Below, one piece after another: positions 24,207 to 33,817 of a stretch of DNA of 64,000 bases (within the stretch, counting starts at the first letter, position 1; every line of letters begins with the position of its first letter). Position numbers and translations under genes: made by a program. The stretch is from Ornithinimicrobium avium (GTDB lineage: Bacteria; Actinomycetota; Actinomycetes; Actinomycetales; Dermatophilaceae), in the NCBI RefSeq assembly GCF_003351765.1, contig NZ_CP031229.1:3472001-3536000 (forward strand), read 5' to 3'. The notes beneath the pieces were generated by a model. It searched no databases and had not been told where the DNA came from. It saw only the letters and a list, made by a program, of their open reading frames with translations.

Positions 24207-24884
24207 TCAGCCGAGGACCGCGTCCATGCCGACCCGCAGCAGGGTGACGTCGGTGTCGACGGCCAGCAGGTCGAGGTCGGCCGGGAGCAGCGCGTCCAGC
24301 GCGCGGTCCCCGGAGAAGGCTCCGGCCAGCACGCCGTGCGCCCGGGCGGCCTCCCGCACCCGGGCGGCCGCCGCCACCACCGCAGCGTCCGTCGGACCGG
24401 GCCGCCCCAGCGAGAGCGACAGGTCGTAGGGGCCCACGAAGAGCCCGTCGACGCCGTCCAGGGCGGCGATCGCCCCGACGTCGTCCAGCGCACCGGCGGT
24501 CTCGACCATGGCCAGCAGCAGCGGCCGTCCCGGTCCGCCGACCAGCACCGACCGGGTCAGCCCGGTGCTGCGCCGGCCCTCCGGCGGGAAGCGCACGGCC
24601 CCGACCAGGCCTTGCGCCTCGGCCAGCGAGGACACGCCCGGCACGATGACGCCGGCCACGCCCGTGTCGAGCACCCGGGCCAGGTGCGCCGCGTCGCCAG
24701 AGGCGGCCCGGGCCAGCACCGGCACCCGCGCCACCCGCAGCAGCCCGGCGAGGTCGGAGACCTCGTAGCGACCGTGCTGGAGGTCGACGCCGAGCCAGCC
24801 GAGGTGGTCGGTCGGCAGCGCCTCGAGGGCGTCCGGGCCGATCAGGCACAGCCACAGGCCGCGCGGGTCGGCGAAGCTGGTCAT
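24207..24884 (-). CDS. HpcH/HpaI-family aldolase
   Basis: A 225-residue TIM-barrel class II aldolase-like protein. DLQHGRYEVSDLAG carries the family's catalytic His, VLARAAS an Arg, and the metal-ligand region is VETAGALDDVGAIAALDGVDGLFVGPYDLSLSLG. Known members cleave 2-keto-4-hydroxy acids to pyruvate and an aldehyde. It is slightly short of the usual 250 residues. It is the last gene of a tight operon ung, SGNH hydrolase, aldolase; the ATG overlaps the hydrolase stop as ATGA. The actual substrate is unknown. Confidence 0.82.
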   Translation of the reverse strand: MTSFADPRGLWLCLIGPDALEALPTDHLGWLGVDLQHGRYEVSDLAGLLRVARVPVLARAASGDAAHLARVLDTGVAGVIVPGVSSLAEAQGLVGAVRFPPEGRRSTGLTRSVLVGGPGRPLLLAMVETAGALDDVGAIAALDGVDGLFVGPYDLSLSLGRPGPTDAAVVAAAARVREAARAHGVLAGAFSGDRALDALLPADLDLLAVDTDVTLLRVGMDAVLG

Positions 24885-25783
24885 GCGGATCCTCCGGGTG
24901 GGCCGGGCTGCGGTGGTGCGGCGGGCGGACCGGGCACCGGGATCTTGGCCCCCAGACCGTCGCCGGAGGAACGGCCGGTGAGCCGGCGGCGCACCCACGG
25001 CGCGAGGTGCTCGCGGGCCCAGGCGGCGTGGCCACGGGCCTGCTCCAGCCGGCCCGCCGCCTCGGCGGGCGGCAGCGGCACGCTCCAGTCCGCGGCGCCG
25101 GGGTCGTGGCCCAGGGCGGCGTAGGCCGCCAGCGCCACCCGCCGGTGCCCCTCCGGCGTCATGTGGATGCGGTCCTGGGCCCACATCCGCCAGTCCTGCA
25201 GGAAGTCGCACGCCCACTGGTTGAGCACGTAGCACCCGTGCCGCTGGGCGATCGACCAGATGTGCGCCGAGTAGGTCGCGGCCCGGCCCCGCGTCAGGCC
25301 CACGACCGGCGCCCCGGCGGGGTCGGTCGGCGTGGCCATGAGCACGTCGGCCCCGCTGGCCCGCAGGCTCGCGACCGCGGACTCGAGCTGTGCCGCCAGC
25401 GCGTCGACGTCGGCCCGGGGCCGCAGGATGTCGTTGCCTCCGCCGACGATGCTGACCAGGTCGGGCCGCAGGGCCAGCGCCGCCTCCACCTGGGGGCCCG
25501 CCACGTCGTCCAGCGTGCGCCCGCGCACCGCGAGGTTGGCGTAGGTCAGGCCGTCGGCGTGCGGCGCGAGCAGCGCCGCCAGCCGGTCGGCCCAGCCGCG
25601 GTAGCGGTCAGGGACCACCGGGTCCGGGTCGCTCATGCCCTCGGTGAAGGAGTCGCCGAGCGCGACGTAGGTGGCCCACGGCCGCGGCCGGGGTCGTACG
25701 CTGCCCGAGCCGCCGTGCACCTGGGCGCCGCGCAGGTGTCGAGCGCGCCCCGGCATACCCGGTCCCTCGCCGACGCCGCTCAC
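24881..25783 (-). CDS. SGNH-family hydrolase
   Basis: A 300-residue esterase or lipase-like enzyme of the GDSL/SGNH superfamily. Block I is YVALGDSFTEGMSD with the nucleophile Ser, block III is VSIVGGGNDILRPRA, and block V is DRIHMTPEGHRRVALAAYA with the catalytic Asp and His. The C-terminus is proline-rich. There is no signal peptide, so it is probably cytoplasmic. The GTG at 25783 overlaps the ung stop; an internal ATG at 25757 is possible. Substrate is unknown. Confidence 0.85.
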   Translation of the reverse strand: MSGVGEGPGMPGRARHLRGAQVHGGSGSVRPRPRPWATYVALGDSFTEGMSDPDPVVPDRYRGWADRLAALLAPHADGLTYANLAVRGRTLDDVAGPQVEAALALRPDLVSIVGGGNDILRPRADVDALAAQLESAVASLRASGADVLMATPTDPAGAPVVGLTRGRAATYSAHIWSIAQRHGCYVLNQWACDFLQDWRMWAQDRIHMTPEGHRRVALAAYAALGHDPGAADWSVPLPPAEAAGRLEQARGHAAWAREHLAPWVRRRLTGRSSGDGLGAKIPVPGPPAAPPQPGPPGGSA

Positions 25784-26454
25784 GCGAGCCGCCAGTCGAC
25801 CGGGCGCGCGCCCTGGCGCACGAGCAGCTCGTCGGCGCGGCTGAACGGGCGCGAGCCGAAGAAGCCGTTGCGCGCCGACAGCGGCGAGGGGTGCGCGCTC
25901 TCGATCCGCGGGACGTCGCCGAGCCGCCCGGCCAGGCCGCGCGCGTCGCGGCCCCACAGGAGCGCCACGAGAGGGCCACCGCGGCGCACGAGGGCGTCGA
26001 TGGCCAGCTCGGTCACCTCCTCCCAGCCCCGTCCGCGGTGGCTCGCCGGGGCGTTGGGGCGGACGGTGAGCACGCGGTTGAGCAGCATCACGCCCTGCTC
26101 GGCCCACGGCGTCAGGTCGCCGGTCGGGGGAGGCGGGTGACCCAGGTCGCTCTCGAGCTCGGCGTAGATGTTCCGCAGGCTGCGCGGCACCGGGCGCACG
26201 TCCGGCGCGACCGAGAAGCTCAGCCCCACCGCATGACCGGGCGTGGGGTAGGGGTCCTGCCCGACGACGAGGACGCGGACCTCGCCCAGCGGCCGCTCGA
26301 ACACGCGCAGCACCTGCTGGCCGGCCGGGAGGTAGCCGCGTCCGCTGGCCGCCTCGTCGCGCAGGAAGGCACCCAGCCGCGCCACGGTCGCCTCCGCAGG
26401 CGCCAGCGCCTCCGCCCAGGAGGGGTGGACGAGGCTGGTCAGCGGCGCAGGCAC
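25780..26454 (-). CDS. ung: uracil-DNA glycosylase
   Basis: Family 1 uracil-DNA glycosylase (224 residues, normal length) that removes uracil from DNA for base-excision repair. The water-activating Asp67 is in VLVVGQDPYPTPGHAVGLSFSV, and the C-terminal minor-groove loop is ESAHPSPLSARNGFFGSRPFS with the catalytic His. A TACCCT hexamer six bases before the GTG start indicates a leaderless message. It leads a three-gene operon with the SGNH hydrolase and aldolase, an association I cannot explain functionally. Confidence 0.95.
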   Translation of the reverse strand: MPAPLTSLVHPSWAEALAPAEATVARLGAFLRDEAASGRGYLPAGQQVLRVFERPLGEVRVLVVGQDPYPTPGHAVGLSFSVAPDVRPVPRSLRNIYAELESDLGHPPPPTGDLTPWAEQGVMLLNRVLTVRPNAPASHRGRGWEEVTELAIDALVRRGGPLVALLWGRDARGLAGRLGDVPRIESAHPSPLSARNGFFGSRPFSRADELLVRQGARPVDWRLA

Positions 26455-26460
26455 GGCACG

Positions 26461-26466
26461 AGGGTA
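26461..26466 (-). promoter_or_regulatory. -10 hexamer TACCCT, leaderless promoter of ung
   Basis: On the minus strand the hexamer is followed by CGTGCC and the GTG start at 26454. The hexamer is part of a GCATACCCT word. Confidence 0.55.
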
Positions 26467-26621
26467 TGCCGTGCGCCTCGCCGTCGTCCGGACACCCGGT
26501 CGCGCGGGCGGTCCTGGGCACCTCGGGCGGGGCGACGCGCAGGAGGAAATGACACGCCTGTAGTTCGGGTGCCCTAGACTGGTCGCACCGACCTGGTCCG
26601 GAGCCGACGAGAGGACGACCT

Positions 26622-26912
26622 ATGGGCGCGGCCCCCCGTGCGCAGCACACCGCCGAGACGACGTCGTTGTCGGCGCGCGACCGGGAGATCCTCGACTTCG
26701 AGCACCAGTGGTGGAAGTACGCCGGCTCCAAGGAGCAGGCGGTCAAGGACCTGTTCGACCTGAGCCCCACCCGCTACTACCAGATCCTCAACCAGCTCAT
26801 CGACAGCGAGGACGCCCTCGCCCACGACCCGATGCTGATCAAGCGGCTGCGCCGCCAGCGGGCCCGCCGCCAGCGCAGCCGGTCGGCGCGCCGGCTCGGG
26901 ATCGAGCTGTGA
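26622..26912 (+). CDS. DUF3263 protein, 96 aa
   Basis: A small actinobacterial protein. LSARDREILDFEHQWWKYAGSKEQ starts the domain, continuing AVKDLFDLSPTRYYQILNQL, which has a sigma-region-4 or helix-turn-helix look, then a very basic tail (RRQRARRQRSRSARR). It is likely to bind DNA or RNA polymerase, but no function is established. The ATG at 26622 follows GAGAGGA. A terminator-like stem follows at 26953. Confidence 0.85.
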   Translation: MGAAPRAQHTAETTSLSARDREILDFEHQWWKYAGSKEQAVKDLFDLSPTRYYQILNQLIDSEDALAHDPMLIKRLRRQRARRQRSRSARRLGIEL

Positions 26913-26952
26913 CCGTCGAGCAGTGACCGACGAGTAGCCCACGCATCCGCGC

Positions 26953-26988
26953 CGACGCCCGGTGATTCCACGAGGACGCCGGGCGTCG
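26953..26988 (+). terminator. stem-loop terminator after the DUF3263 gene
   Basis: Perfect 10-bp stem CGACGCCCGG / CCGGGCGTCG with a 16-base loop, 40 bases past the stop. No U-tract, as is usual in GC-rich actinobacteria. Confidence 0.65.
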
Positions 26989-27071
26989 CTGCGCGCGGAA
27001 GTTGGGTAACGTTCTCCGGAAGGGGACCGACGACGGTCCCGCAATCCGCGCGCACCAGGAGGCTCGTCACC

Positions 27072-28739
27072 GTGAAGTCCGACGTCGAGATCGCCCAGCA
27101 GGCCACACTCCGTCCCATCGGCGAGCTCGCCGAGGAGCTGGGGCTCAGCACCGACGAGTACGAACCCTACGGTCACACCAAGGCGAAGATCTCCCTCGCC
27201 GTGCTCGAGCGGCTCAAGGACAAGCCGGACGGCAAGCTCATCCTGTGCACCGGCATCAACCCGACCGCGGCGGGAGAGGGCAAGACCACCACGAACGTGG
27301 GCCTGTCCATGGCGCTCAACCGGATCGGCAAGCGCGCGATGACGACGATCCGTGAGCCCTCCCTGGGCCCCTCCTTCGGGATGAAGGGCGGTGCGGCCGG
27401 CGGCGGCTACGCGCAGGTGGTGCCGATGGAGGACATCAACCTGCACTTCACCGGTGACTTCCACGCGATCACCTCGGCGCACAACCTGCTGGCGGCGCTG
27501 CTGGACAACAGCATCCACCAGGGCAACCCGCTGAACATCAACCCCAAGCGGATCACCTGGCCCCGCGTCCTGGACATGAACGACCGTGCCCTGCGCAACA
27601 TCGTCATCGGCCTGGGCAAGGTCGGCGACGGCGTCGTGCGCGAGTCCGGCTTCGAGATCACCGTGGCCAGCGAGATCATGGCCGCGCTGTGCCTGGCCAC
27701 CGGCATCGAGGACCTCAAGGAGCGCTTCGGCCGGATGATCGTGGGCTACACCTACGACAAGAAGCCGGTGACCGCCGGCGACCTGGGGGCCCCCGGTGCC
27801 ATGGCCCTGCTGATGAAGGACGCGGTCCGGCCCAACCTCGTGCAGACCCTGGAGAACACCCCCGCGATCATCCACGGCGGACCGTTCGCCAACATCGCGC
27901 ACGGCAACAACTCGGTGGTGGCCACGCAGACCGCGCTCAAGCTGTCCGACTACGTCATCACCGAGGCGGGCTTCGGCGCCGACCTGGGCGCGGAGAAGTT
28001 CTTCGATATCGTCTGCCCGGCCGGCGGGCTCACGCCGGACGCGGTGGTGGTCGTGGCCACGGTCCGCGCGCTCAAGCTCAACGGCGGCAAGGACAAGAAG
28101 GAGCTCACCAACGAGGACCTCTTCGCCCTCGGCGCGGGCGTGGTCAACCTCGAGCAGCACCTGGAGAACCTCGCCAAGTTCGGGGTGCCTGCCCTCGTGG
28201 CGCTCAACCGCTTCCCGAGCGACACCGACGCCGAGCTGGACCTGGTCCGGCAGCGCTGCGAGGCGCTCGGCGTCAAGGTGGTGCTCTCCGAGGTGTTCGC
28301 CAAGGGCGGCGCCGGCGGGGAGGACATGGCGCACGCGGTCGTCGAGCTCTGCGAGCAGGAGAGCAACTACGCCCCGCTCTACGACGTCGAGGACGAGATG
28401 CACGCCAAGATCGAGACCATCGCGCGGGAGATCTACCGCGCGGACGGTGTGGACCTCGCCCCGACCGCAGCCACCCAGCTCGGCCAGATCAAGGCCGACG
28501 GCTACGGGAGCCTGCCGATCTGCATGGCGAAGACGCAGTACTCCTTCTCCGACGACCCGACCCGGCTGGGCGCGCCCCGCGGGTTCAGGATCACCGTGCG
28601 CGAGCTCGTCGTCAACGCCGGCGCCGGCTTCGTGGTGGCGCTGACCGGCGACATCATGCGGATGCCGGGCCTGCCCAGGGTCCCGGCTGCGGTGGGCATG
28701 GACATCTCCGACGACGGGACGATCACCGGGCTGTCCTGA
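27072..28739 (+). CDS. fhs: formate-tetrahydrofolate ligase
   Basis: The 555-residue enzyme makes 10-formyl-THF from formate, THF and ATP, or runs in reverse to gain ATP when one-carbon units are in excess. The P-loop is INPTAAGEGKTTTNVGLSMAL near residue 62; also visible are EPSLGPSFGMKGGAAGGGYA, LDNSIHQGNPLNINPKRITW and the C-terminal GDIMRMPGLPRVPAA. Length and motifs are complete. GTG at 27072 is preceded by AGGAGG at 27057-27062. In this genome it may help dispose of methyl-derived one-carbon units from the methylated-amine locus 30 kb away. Confidence 0.96.
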   Translation: MKSDVEIAQQATLRPIGELAEELGLSTDEYEPYGHTKAKISLAVLERLKDKPDGKLILCTGINPTAAGEGKTTTNVGLSMALNRIGKRAMTTIREPSLGPSFGMKGGAAGGGYAQVVPMEDINLHFTGDFHAITSAHNLLAALLDNSIHQGNPLNINPKRITWPRVLDMNDRALRNIVIGLGKVGDGVVRESGFEITVASEIMAALCLATGIEDLKERFGRMIVGYTYDKKPVTAGDLGAPGAMALLMKDAVRPNLVQTLENTPAIIHGGPFANIAHGNNSVVATQTALKLSDYVITEAGFGADLGAEKFFDIVCPAGGLTPDAVVVVATVRALKLNGGKDKKELTNEDLFALGAGVVNLEQHLENLAKFGVPALVALNRFPSDTDAELDLVRQRCEALGVKVVLSEVFAKGGAGGEDMAHAVVELCEQESNYAPLYDVEDEMHAKIETIAREIYRADGVDLAPTAATQLGQIKADGYGSLPICMAKTQYSFSDDPTRLGAPRGFRITVRELVVNAGAGFVVALTGDIMRMPGLPRVPAAVGMDISDDGTITGLS

Positions 28740-28770
28740 GCACCGGCCGGGGCGGGCAGGCACCGCCACG

Positions 28771-28776
28771 TAGACT
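28771..28776 (+). promoter_or_regulatory. -10 hexamer TAGACT, leaderless start of the metallo-hydrolase gene
   Basis: TAGACT, six bases, then the ATG at 28783; no ribosome binding site. Confidence 0.6.
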
Positions 28777-28782
28777 GAGGCC

Positions 28783-29619
28783 ATGGTGGAACTGACCTGG
28801 CGCACCGTCGCGCCCGGAGTGTTCGTCCGTCGTCACGAGGAGCTCAACCTCAACTGCGGGCTGGTGGTCGGCGACGAGCGCGCGCTCGTCGTCGACACCC
28901 GCAGCTACCACGAGCTGGGCACCGAGCTGCTGGCGGCGGTGCGCGAGGTCACCGACCTGGAGCTGGTCGTGGTCAACAGCCACGCCCACTACGACCACTG
29001 CTTCGGCAACTCCGCCTTCCGCGACTCCCAGATCTACGCCCACACCGGGTGCGTCGCCGAGCTGGTGCGCACCGGCGAGCACCAGCGTCAGCAGGTCCTC
29101 GAGCACCTGCTGGCCACCGACCGCCCGGAGCTGGCCGAGCAGATCGGCCGCACCCAGATCGTGCTCCCGCACTACCTGATCGAGCAGGACACCGAGCTCG
29201 ACCTGGGTGGGCGCACCGTGGAGCTGCTCTACTCCGGGCGCGGCCACACCGACCACGACCTGGCCGTGGCGGTGCCGGACGCCGGGGTGGTCTTCGCCGC
29301 GGACCTGGTCGAGGAGGGCGCCGACCCGATGATGGAGGACGCCTTCCCCCAGGAGTGGGCCGCGACCCTGCACGCGCTGATGGCCAAGCCGGCCGCCGAG
29401 CTGGCCGACGTGTGGGTCCCCGGGCACGGCGCCGTGGTGGACCGGGCCTTCGTCGAGCAGCAGACCGCCCAGCTGGCCCAGCTGGCCGAGCGCTTCACCG
29501 AGGTCGTCGACGGCGGCCTCGCCGGCGTGGACGCCCTGGTCAGCGCGTGCCGCGGCCTGGGGCTGCAGGACCAGACCCTGCGCGACGCCGCGGTCCGGGC
29601 GCTGGAGCTGCGCCGCTGA
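28783..29619 (+). CDS. metallo-beta-lactamase-fold hydrolase
   Basis: A 278-residue MBL-fold protein. The zinc site motif is VVNSHAHYDHCFGN (H-x-H-x-D-H form) at about residues 66-79; further ligands are His in SGRGHTDHDLAV, Asp in FAADLVEEGADPM and His in VPGHGAVVD. It groups with small-molecule thioesterase or lactonase-like members rather than antibiotic hydrolases, but the substrate is unknown. It is cytoplasmic, with no signal peptide. It lies between fhs and groEL, in the same direction, with its own promoter. Confidence 0.88.
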   Translation: MVELTWRTVAPGVFVRRHEELNLNCGLVVGDERALVVDTRSYHELGTELLAAVREVTDLELVVVNSHAHYDHCFGNSAFRDSQIYAHTGCVAELVRTGEHQRQQVLEHLLATDRPELAEQIGRTQIVLPHYLIEQDTELDLGGRTVELLYSGRGHTDHDLAVAVPDAGVVFAADLVEEGADPMMEDAFPQEWAATLHALMAKPAAELADVWVPGHGAVVDRAFVEQQTAQLAQLAERFTEVVDGGLAGVDALVSACRGLGLQDQTLRDAAVRALELRR

Positions 29620-29709
29620 CCGAGCTCGTCCGGGGGCTGCCACGGCGCTCTTCCGGTCGCCCGGCGGACGGTGTCACGACCGCCCGACCCGCGCACGGCA
29701 CCCCCAGCA

Positions 29710-29736
29710 TTTGCACTCGAGGGGGTCGAGTGCTAA
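29710..29736 (+). promoter_or_regulatory. CIRCE operator 1 (HrcA site) upstream of groEL
   Basis: TTTGCACTC, nine bases, GAGTGCTAA: one mismatch from the canonical CIRCE inverted repeat. HrcA should bind here and repress groEL when unfolded protein is low. Confidence 0.92.
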
Positions 29737-29739
29737 TCA
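29711..29739 (+). promoter_or_regulatory. probable groEL promoter
   Basis: TTGCAC (29711-29716) and TAATCA (29734-29739) are 17 bases apart and sit inside the first CIRCE, so HrcA binding would block RNA polymerase directly. The leader to groEL is about 145 bases. Confidence 0.55.
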
Positions 29740-29744
29740 TGGAC

Positions 29745-29771
29745 TTAGCACTCTCACCATGAGAGTGATAA
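29745..29771 (+). promoter_or_regulatory. CIRCE operator 2 upstream of groEL
   Basis: TTAGCACTC, nine bases, GAGTGATAA: one mismatch from consensus, centred 35 bases after the first CIRCE. Confidence 0.92.
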
Positions 29772-29891
29772 CACCTGACCGGACCTGTCGAGGGTCGTGC
29801 GGAGGGGCGACCTGAGCCCCCGAGCCCGTCTCGTCCGTCGCGGGCGACAGCCCGGTCATCCGCCCATCAGCGTGTGGAGGAACAGACCACG

Positions 29892-31517
<1,626 letters not shown>

Positions 31518-31571
31518 CCGGACCCGGGTCAGAGCACGGCGCGCCCGCGTTTCTCGCGGGCGACCAACGCA

Positions 31572-31614
31572 CCGACGGGCGGTCCCTCCTCACGCGGGAG
31601 GGGCCGCCCGTCGG
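31572..31614. terminator. strong terminator after groEL
   Basis: Long near-perfect stem starting with CCGACGGGCGG (31572-31582), which pairs with CCGCCCGTCGG (31604-31614); the inner TCCCTCC pairs with GGGAGGG-type bases around a five- to six-base loop. It lies between groEL and the converging WXG100 gene and may serve both. Confidence 0.8.
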
Positions 31615-31659
31615 CATGTCACGGGACCGTCCGATCATCCTCCCTGCAGGGCCGGTCTG

Positions 31660-31956
31660 TCAGCCTGCGGTGAAGCGCATCCGGTTGACCTCCTCGACCT
31701 GCTCGTAGTCCTGGCCGGTGACGCGCAGCGTCGAGGACACCTGCTGCAGCGAGCTGCGCACCCGCTCCTGGGTCGCCTGCCAGTCCTGCATCACCGTCTG
31801 GAAGCGCGCCGAGGCCGTGCCCTGCCAGCAGTCCTGCAGCGCGGTCAGCTGGGCCATCATCGCCCGGACGTCGGACTCGATCGATCCGGCGATCCGCTCG
31901 ATGTCGCCGGAGGCGGCGGCGATCCGTGCGGTGTCGACGGCGAAGTGGGTGCTCAT
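31660..31956 (-). CDS. WXG100-family (EsxA-like) protein
   Basis: A 98-residue helical-hairpin protein with the turn motif CWQGTASARF (W-x-G) near residue 44 and two flanking helices. Such proteins are secreted by type VII (ESX) systems or act as their partners. The C-terminus ends EQVEEVNRMRFTAG; the usual Y-x3-D/E export motif may be YEQVE. No ESX core genes or second WXG100 partner are in the window, so it is an orphan. GGGAGGG about eight bases upstream sets the ATG at 31956; a GTG lies one codon earlier. Confidence 0.85.
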   Translation of the reverse strand: MSTHFAVDTARIAAASGDIERIAGSIESDVRAMMAQLTALQDCWQGTASARFQTVMQDWQATQERVRSSLQQVSSTLRVTGQDYEQVEEVNRMRFTAG

Positions 31957-32129
31957 CACAGTCCCTCCCTGGTCGGTGGGTGGCGCCTGTCGGCCACCTC
32001 GTGCCTCGACGCTAGACGCTGAGCCTCAGGTCGCGCAGAAGTTGTCCACAGTGGTGCGTGCAGGGCCGTCGAACACCCTCGTCCACACCCCTCGGCGGTC
32101 CACGGCGGGCGGCGGTAGTGTCCCTGGCC

Positions 32130-32216
32130 ATGACCGGTCGCTCGATCCTGCTCTTCGCCCTGGTCTGCCTGGCCGGCGTGGCCGTCATCATGGACGCCCC
32201 GAGGGCCGGCGCGTGA
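32130..32216 (+). CDS. 28-residue membrane peptide ORF
   Basis: A very short frame, ATG at 32130, with a single hydrophobic helix (SILLFALVCLAGVAVIM) and a short positive/small tail. Its stop overlaps the GTG of the DUF4031-Nudix gene as GTGA, and TAGTGT lies eight bases upstream. It may be a real small membrane protein or a translated leader that couples translation of the downstream gene. I cannot tell which. Confidence 0.4.
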   Translation: MTGRSILLFALVCLAGVAVIMDAPRAGA

Positions 32217-32998
32217 CCATCCTCGTCGACCCGCCGATGTGGCCGGCGCACGGCCGGCTGTGGTCGCACGTCATCAGCGACAGCACCCTGGAGGAGCTGC
32301 ACGCCTTCGCCCGTCGGGTGGACATCCCGGCCCGCTCCTTCGAGGGAGACCACTACGACCTGCCCGAGGAACGCTACGGCGAGGCCCTGGCGGCGGGTGC
32401 CGTGCCGGTCACCGGCAGCGAGCTCGCCCGCGCCCTGCGCGACAGCGGCCTGCGCTTCCGCAAGCGCAAGGGTGAGCGGCCGCTCGCCCGGGTGCAGGAC
32501 GGTCTGGCCGCCGCCACCGGCGCGCCGCACGTGCTGGACGTCGTGGCCTCCCCGCACGAACGGCATACCTCGGGGGCGGCCGTGGTCTTCGTGCGCACCC
32601 GGGCCGCCCGCGGGGACGACGCGCTCATGGCCCTGGTGCGCAACGCGGCCCGGCCGGGCTGGGCGCCGCCAGGGGGCAAGCGCGAGCCGGGGGAGACGGT
32701 GCGGCAGGGTGCCGTCCGCGAGCTGGTCGAGGAGACCGGGCTGGTGCTCGGCACCGAGACCCTGCGCCCGGTCGGCTACGAGCGGATCACCGTGCAGCCG
32801 GGCGCCGACCCGGCACCGTTCGGCGCGGGGGTCAACTACCTGCAGGCCTTCGCGGCCGCGGTGGACGTCGCGGTGCCGCTGCGGCCCGACCTCGACGACG
32901 TGCTCGAGGCGGGCTGGTTCACCCGTGCGCGGGCGCACAGCGTCGCGGGCACGGAGCCGTGGTGGCCGCTGGTGGAGTGGTGGTGGGAGCGGCACTGA
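32213..32998 (+). CDS. DUF4031-Nudix hydrolase fusion
   Basis: A 261-residue protein with an N-terminal DUF4031 domain (TILVDPPMWPAHGRLWSHVI to FRKRKGERPLARVQDG, about residues 1-90) and a C-terminal Nudix domain (residues 115-255). The Nudix box is complete: GGKREPGETVRQGAVRELVEETGL matches G-x5-E-x7-R-E-U-x-E-E-x-G-U, so it should hydrolyse a nucleoside diphosphate linked to another group with a divalent metal. DUF4031 is of unknown function. The GTG at 32213 overlaps the stop of the 28-residue ORF. Confidence 0.88.
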   Translation: MTILVDPPMWPAHGRLWSHVISDSTLEELHAFARRVDIPARSFEGDHYDLPEERYGEALAAGAVPVTGSELARALRDSGLRFRKRKGERPLARVQDGLAAATGAPHVLDVVASPHERHTSGAAVVFVRTRAARGDDALMALVRNAARPGWAPPGGKREPGETVRQGAVRELVEETGLVLGTETLRPVGYERITVQPGADPAPFGAGVNYLQAFAAAVDVAVPLRPDLDDVLEAGWFTRARAHSVAGTEPWWPLVEWWWERH

Positions 32999-33002
32999 GC
33001 CC

Positions 33003-33123
33003 GAGTGCCGCGCGCACGCGGGCAACGTCCTTGCTGTGCGCAACTCACTCACCTGAGTGCCGCGCGCACGCGGGCAACGTCCTTGCTGTGCGCAACTCAC
33101 TCACCTGAGTGCCGTGCGCACGC
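33003..33123. repeat. 52-bp tandem repeat, 2.3 copies, between convergent genes
   Basis: Identical units at 33003-33054 and 33055-33106, with a partial third copy to 33123. Each unit begins GAGTGCCGCGCGCAC and ends GTGCGCAACTCACTCACCT; these ends pair as an imperfect hairpin (GAGTG...GCGCAC with GTGCGC...CACTC). It may be a duplicated terminator. Confidence 0.85.
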
Positions 33124-33132
33124 CGTGGCCGC

Positions 33133-33807
33133 TCAGAGGTCGGCGAGCTCGGCGGCGAGGTTGGCGCGCGCCCGCGCGGTCCAGCCCTCGTGCGCGTGCG
33201 CGGTGCGGTAGATCCGCTCGCGCTCCGCGAAGGCGCCGATGATCTGCGCCCGGCCGGCCCGGAAGGCGTCGTCCGGCACGTGCGCGTACTCCTCGCGCAC
33301 CTGGGTGCGGTAGGCCGCATACCTGTCCGCCGGGGCCGAGAGGATCCACAGGTCCGCGTCGTGCGCGGCGTCGAGGACCTGCTGCTCGGCCACCCGGCCC
33401 GGGCCGTCGGCGTCGTGGTCCGCGGTCATCAGCACGCCCGCCTCCACCGCGTCCACAGCCCAGTCCTCCACGCCCATCCGGTGCAGGTGGTCCCGCGCCA
33501 TCATCGCGCTGCGCTGCTCGTTGCTGCCCGGCCGCGCGGCGGGGTCGTAGTGCACGTCGTGGTACCAGCCGACGGCACGCGCGAGCAGCGCCTGGCGCGC
33601 GTCCAGATGGCCCGCGCCGGTGAGCTCGTCGAGCGCCCGCAGCACCTCGGCCAGGTGCTGCGGGGTGTGGTAGCGGCGGTGCTCCTGGGACCAGTGACCG
33701 AGCAGCATCGAGCCTTCCGCGAGCCAGAGGTCACGACCCGCCCTCGTGGCGAGCAGCTCGGCGTCGGCCAGCCAGCGGTCGAGCAGGGGCTCGGCCGGCT
33801 GGGTCAT
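33133..33807 (-). CDS. HD-domain metal-dependent hydrolase
   Basis: A 224-residue predicted phosphohydrolase. Metal ligands are visible in RRYHTPQHLAEVLRALD (His) and VGWYHDVHYDP (the H-D pair), followed by the helical AMMARDHLHRMGV and an Asp in DAAHDADLWILSAPADRYAAY. This group of HD proteins is widespread and lacks a defined substrate. The ATG at 33807 lies 10 bases past the aldo/keto reductase stop, so it is the third gene of a DoxX-like, AKR, HD operon. Confidence 0.85.
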   Translation of the reverse strand: MTQPAEPLLDRWLADAELLATRAGRDLWLAEGSMLLGHWSQEHRRYHTPQHLAEVLRALDELTGAGHLDARQALLARAVGWYHDVHYDPAARPGSNEQRSAMMARDHLHRMGVEDWAVDAVEAGVLMTADHDADGPGRVAEQQVLDAAHDADLWILSAPADRYAAYRTQVREEYAHVPDDAFRAGRAQIIGAFAERERIYRTAHAHEGWTARARANLAAELADL

Positions 33808-33817
33808 CCTGGCCCGC

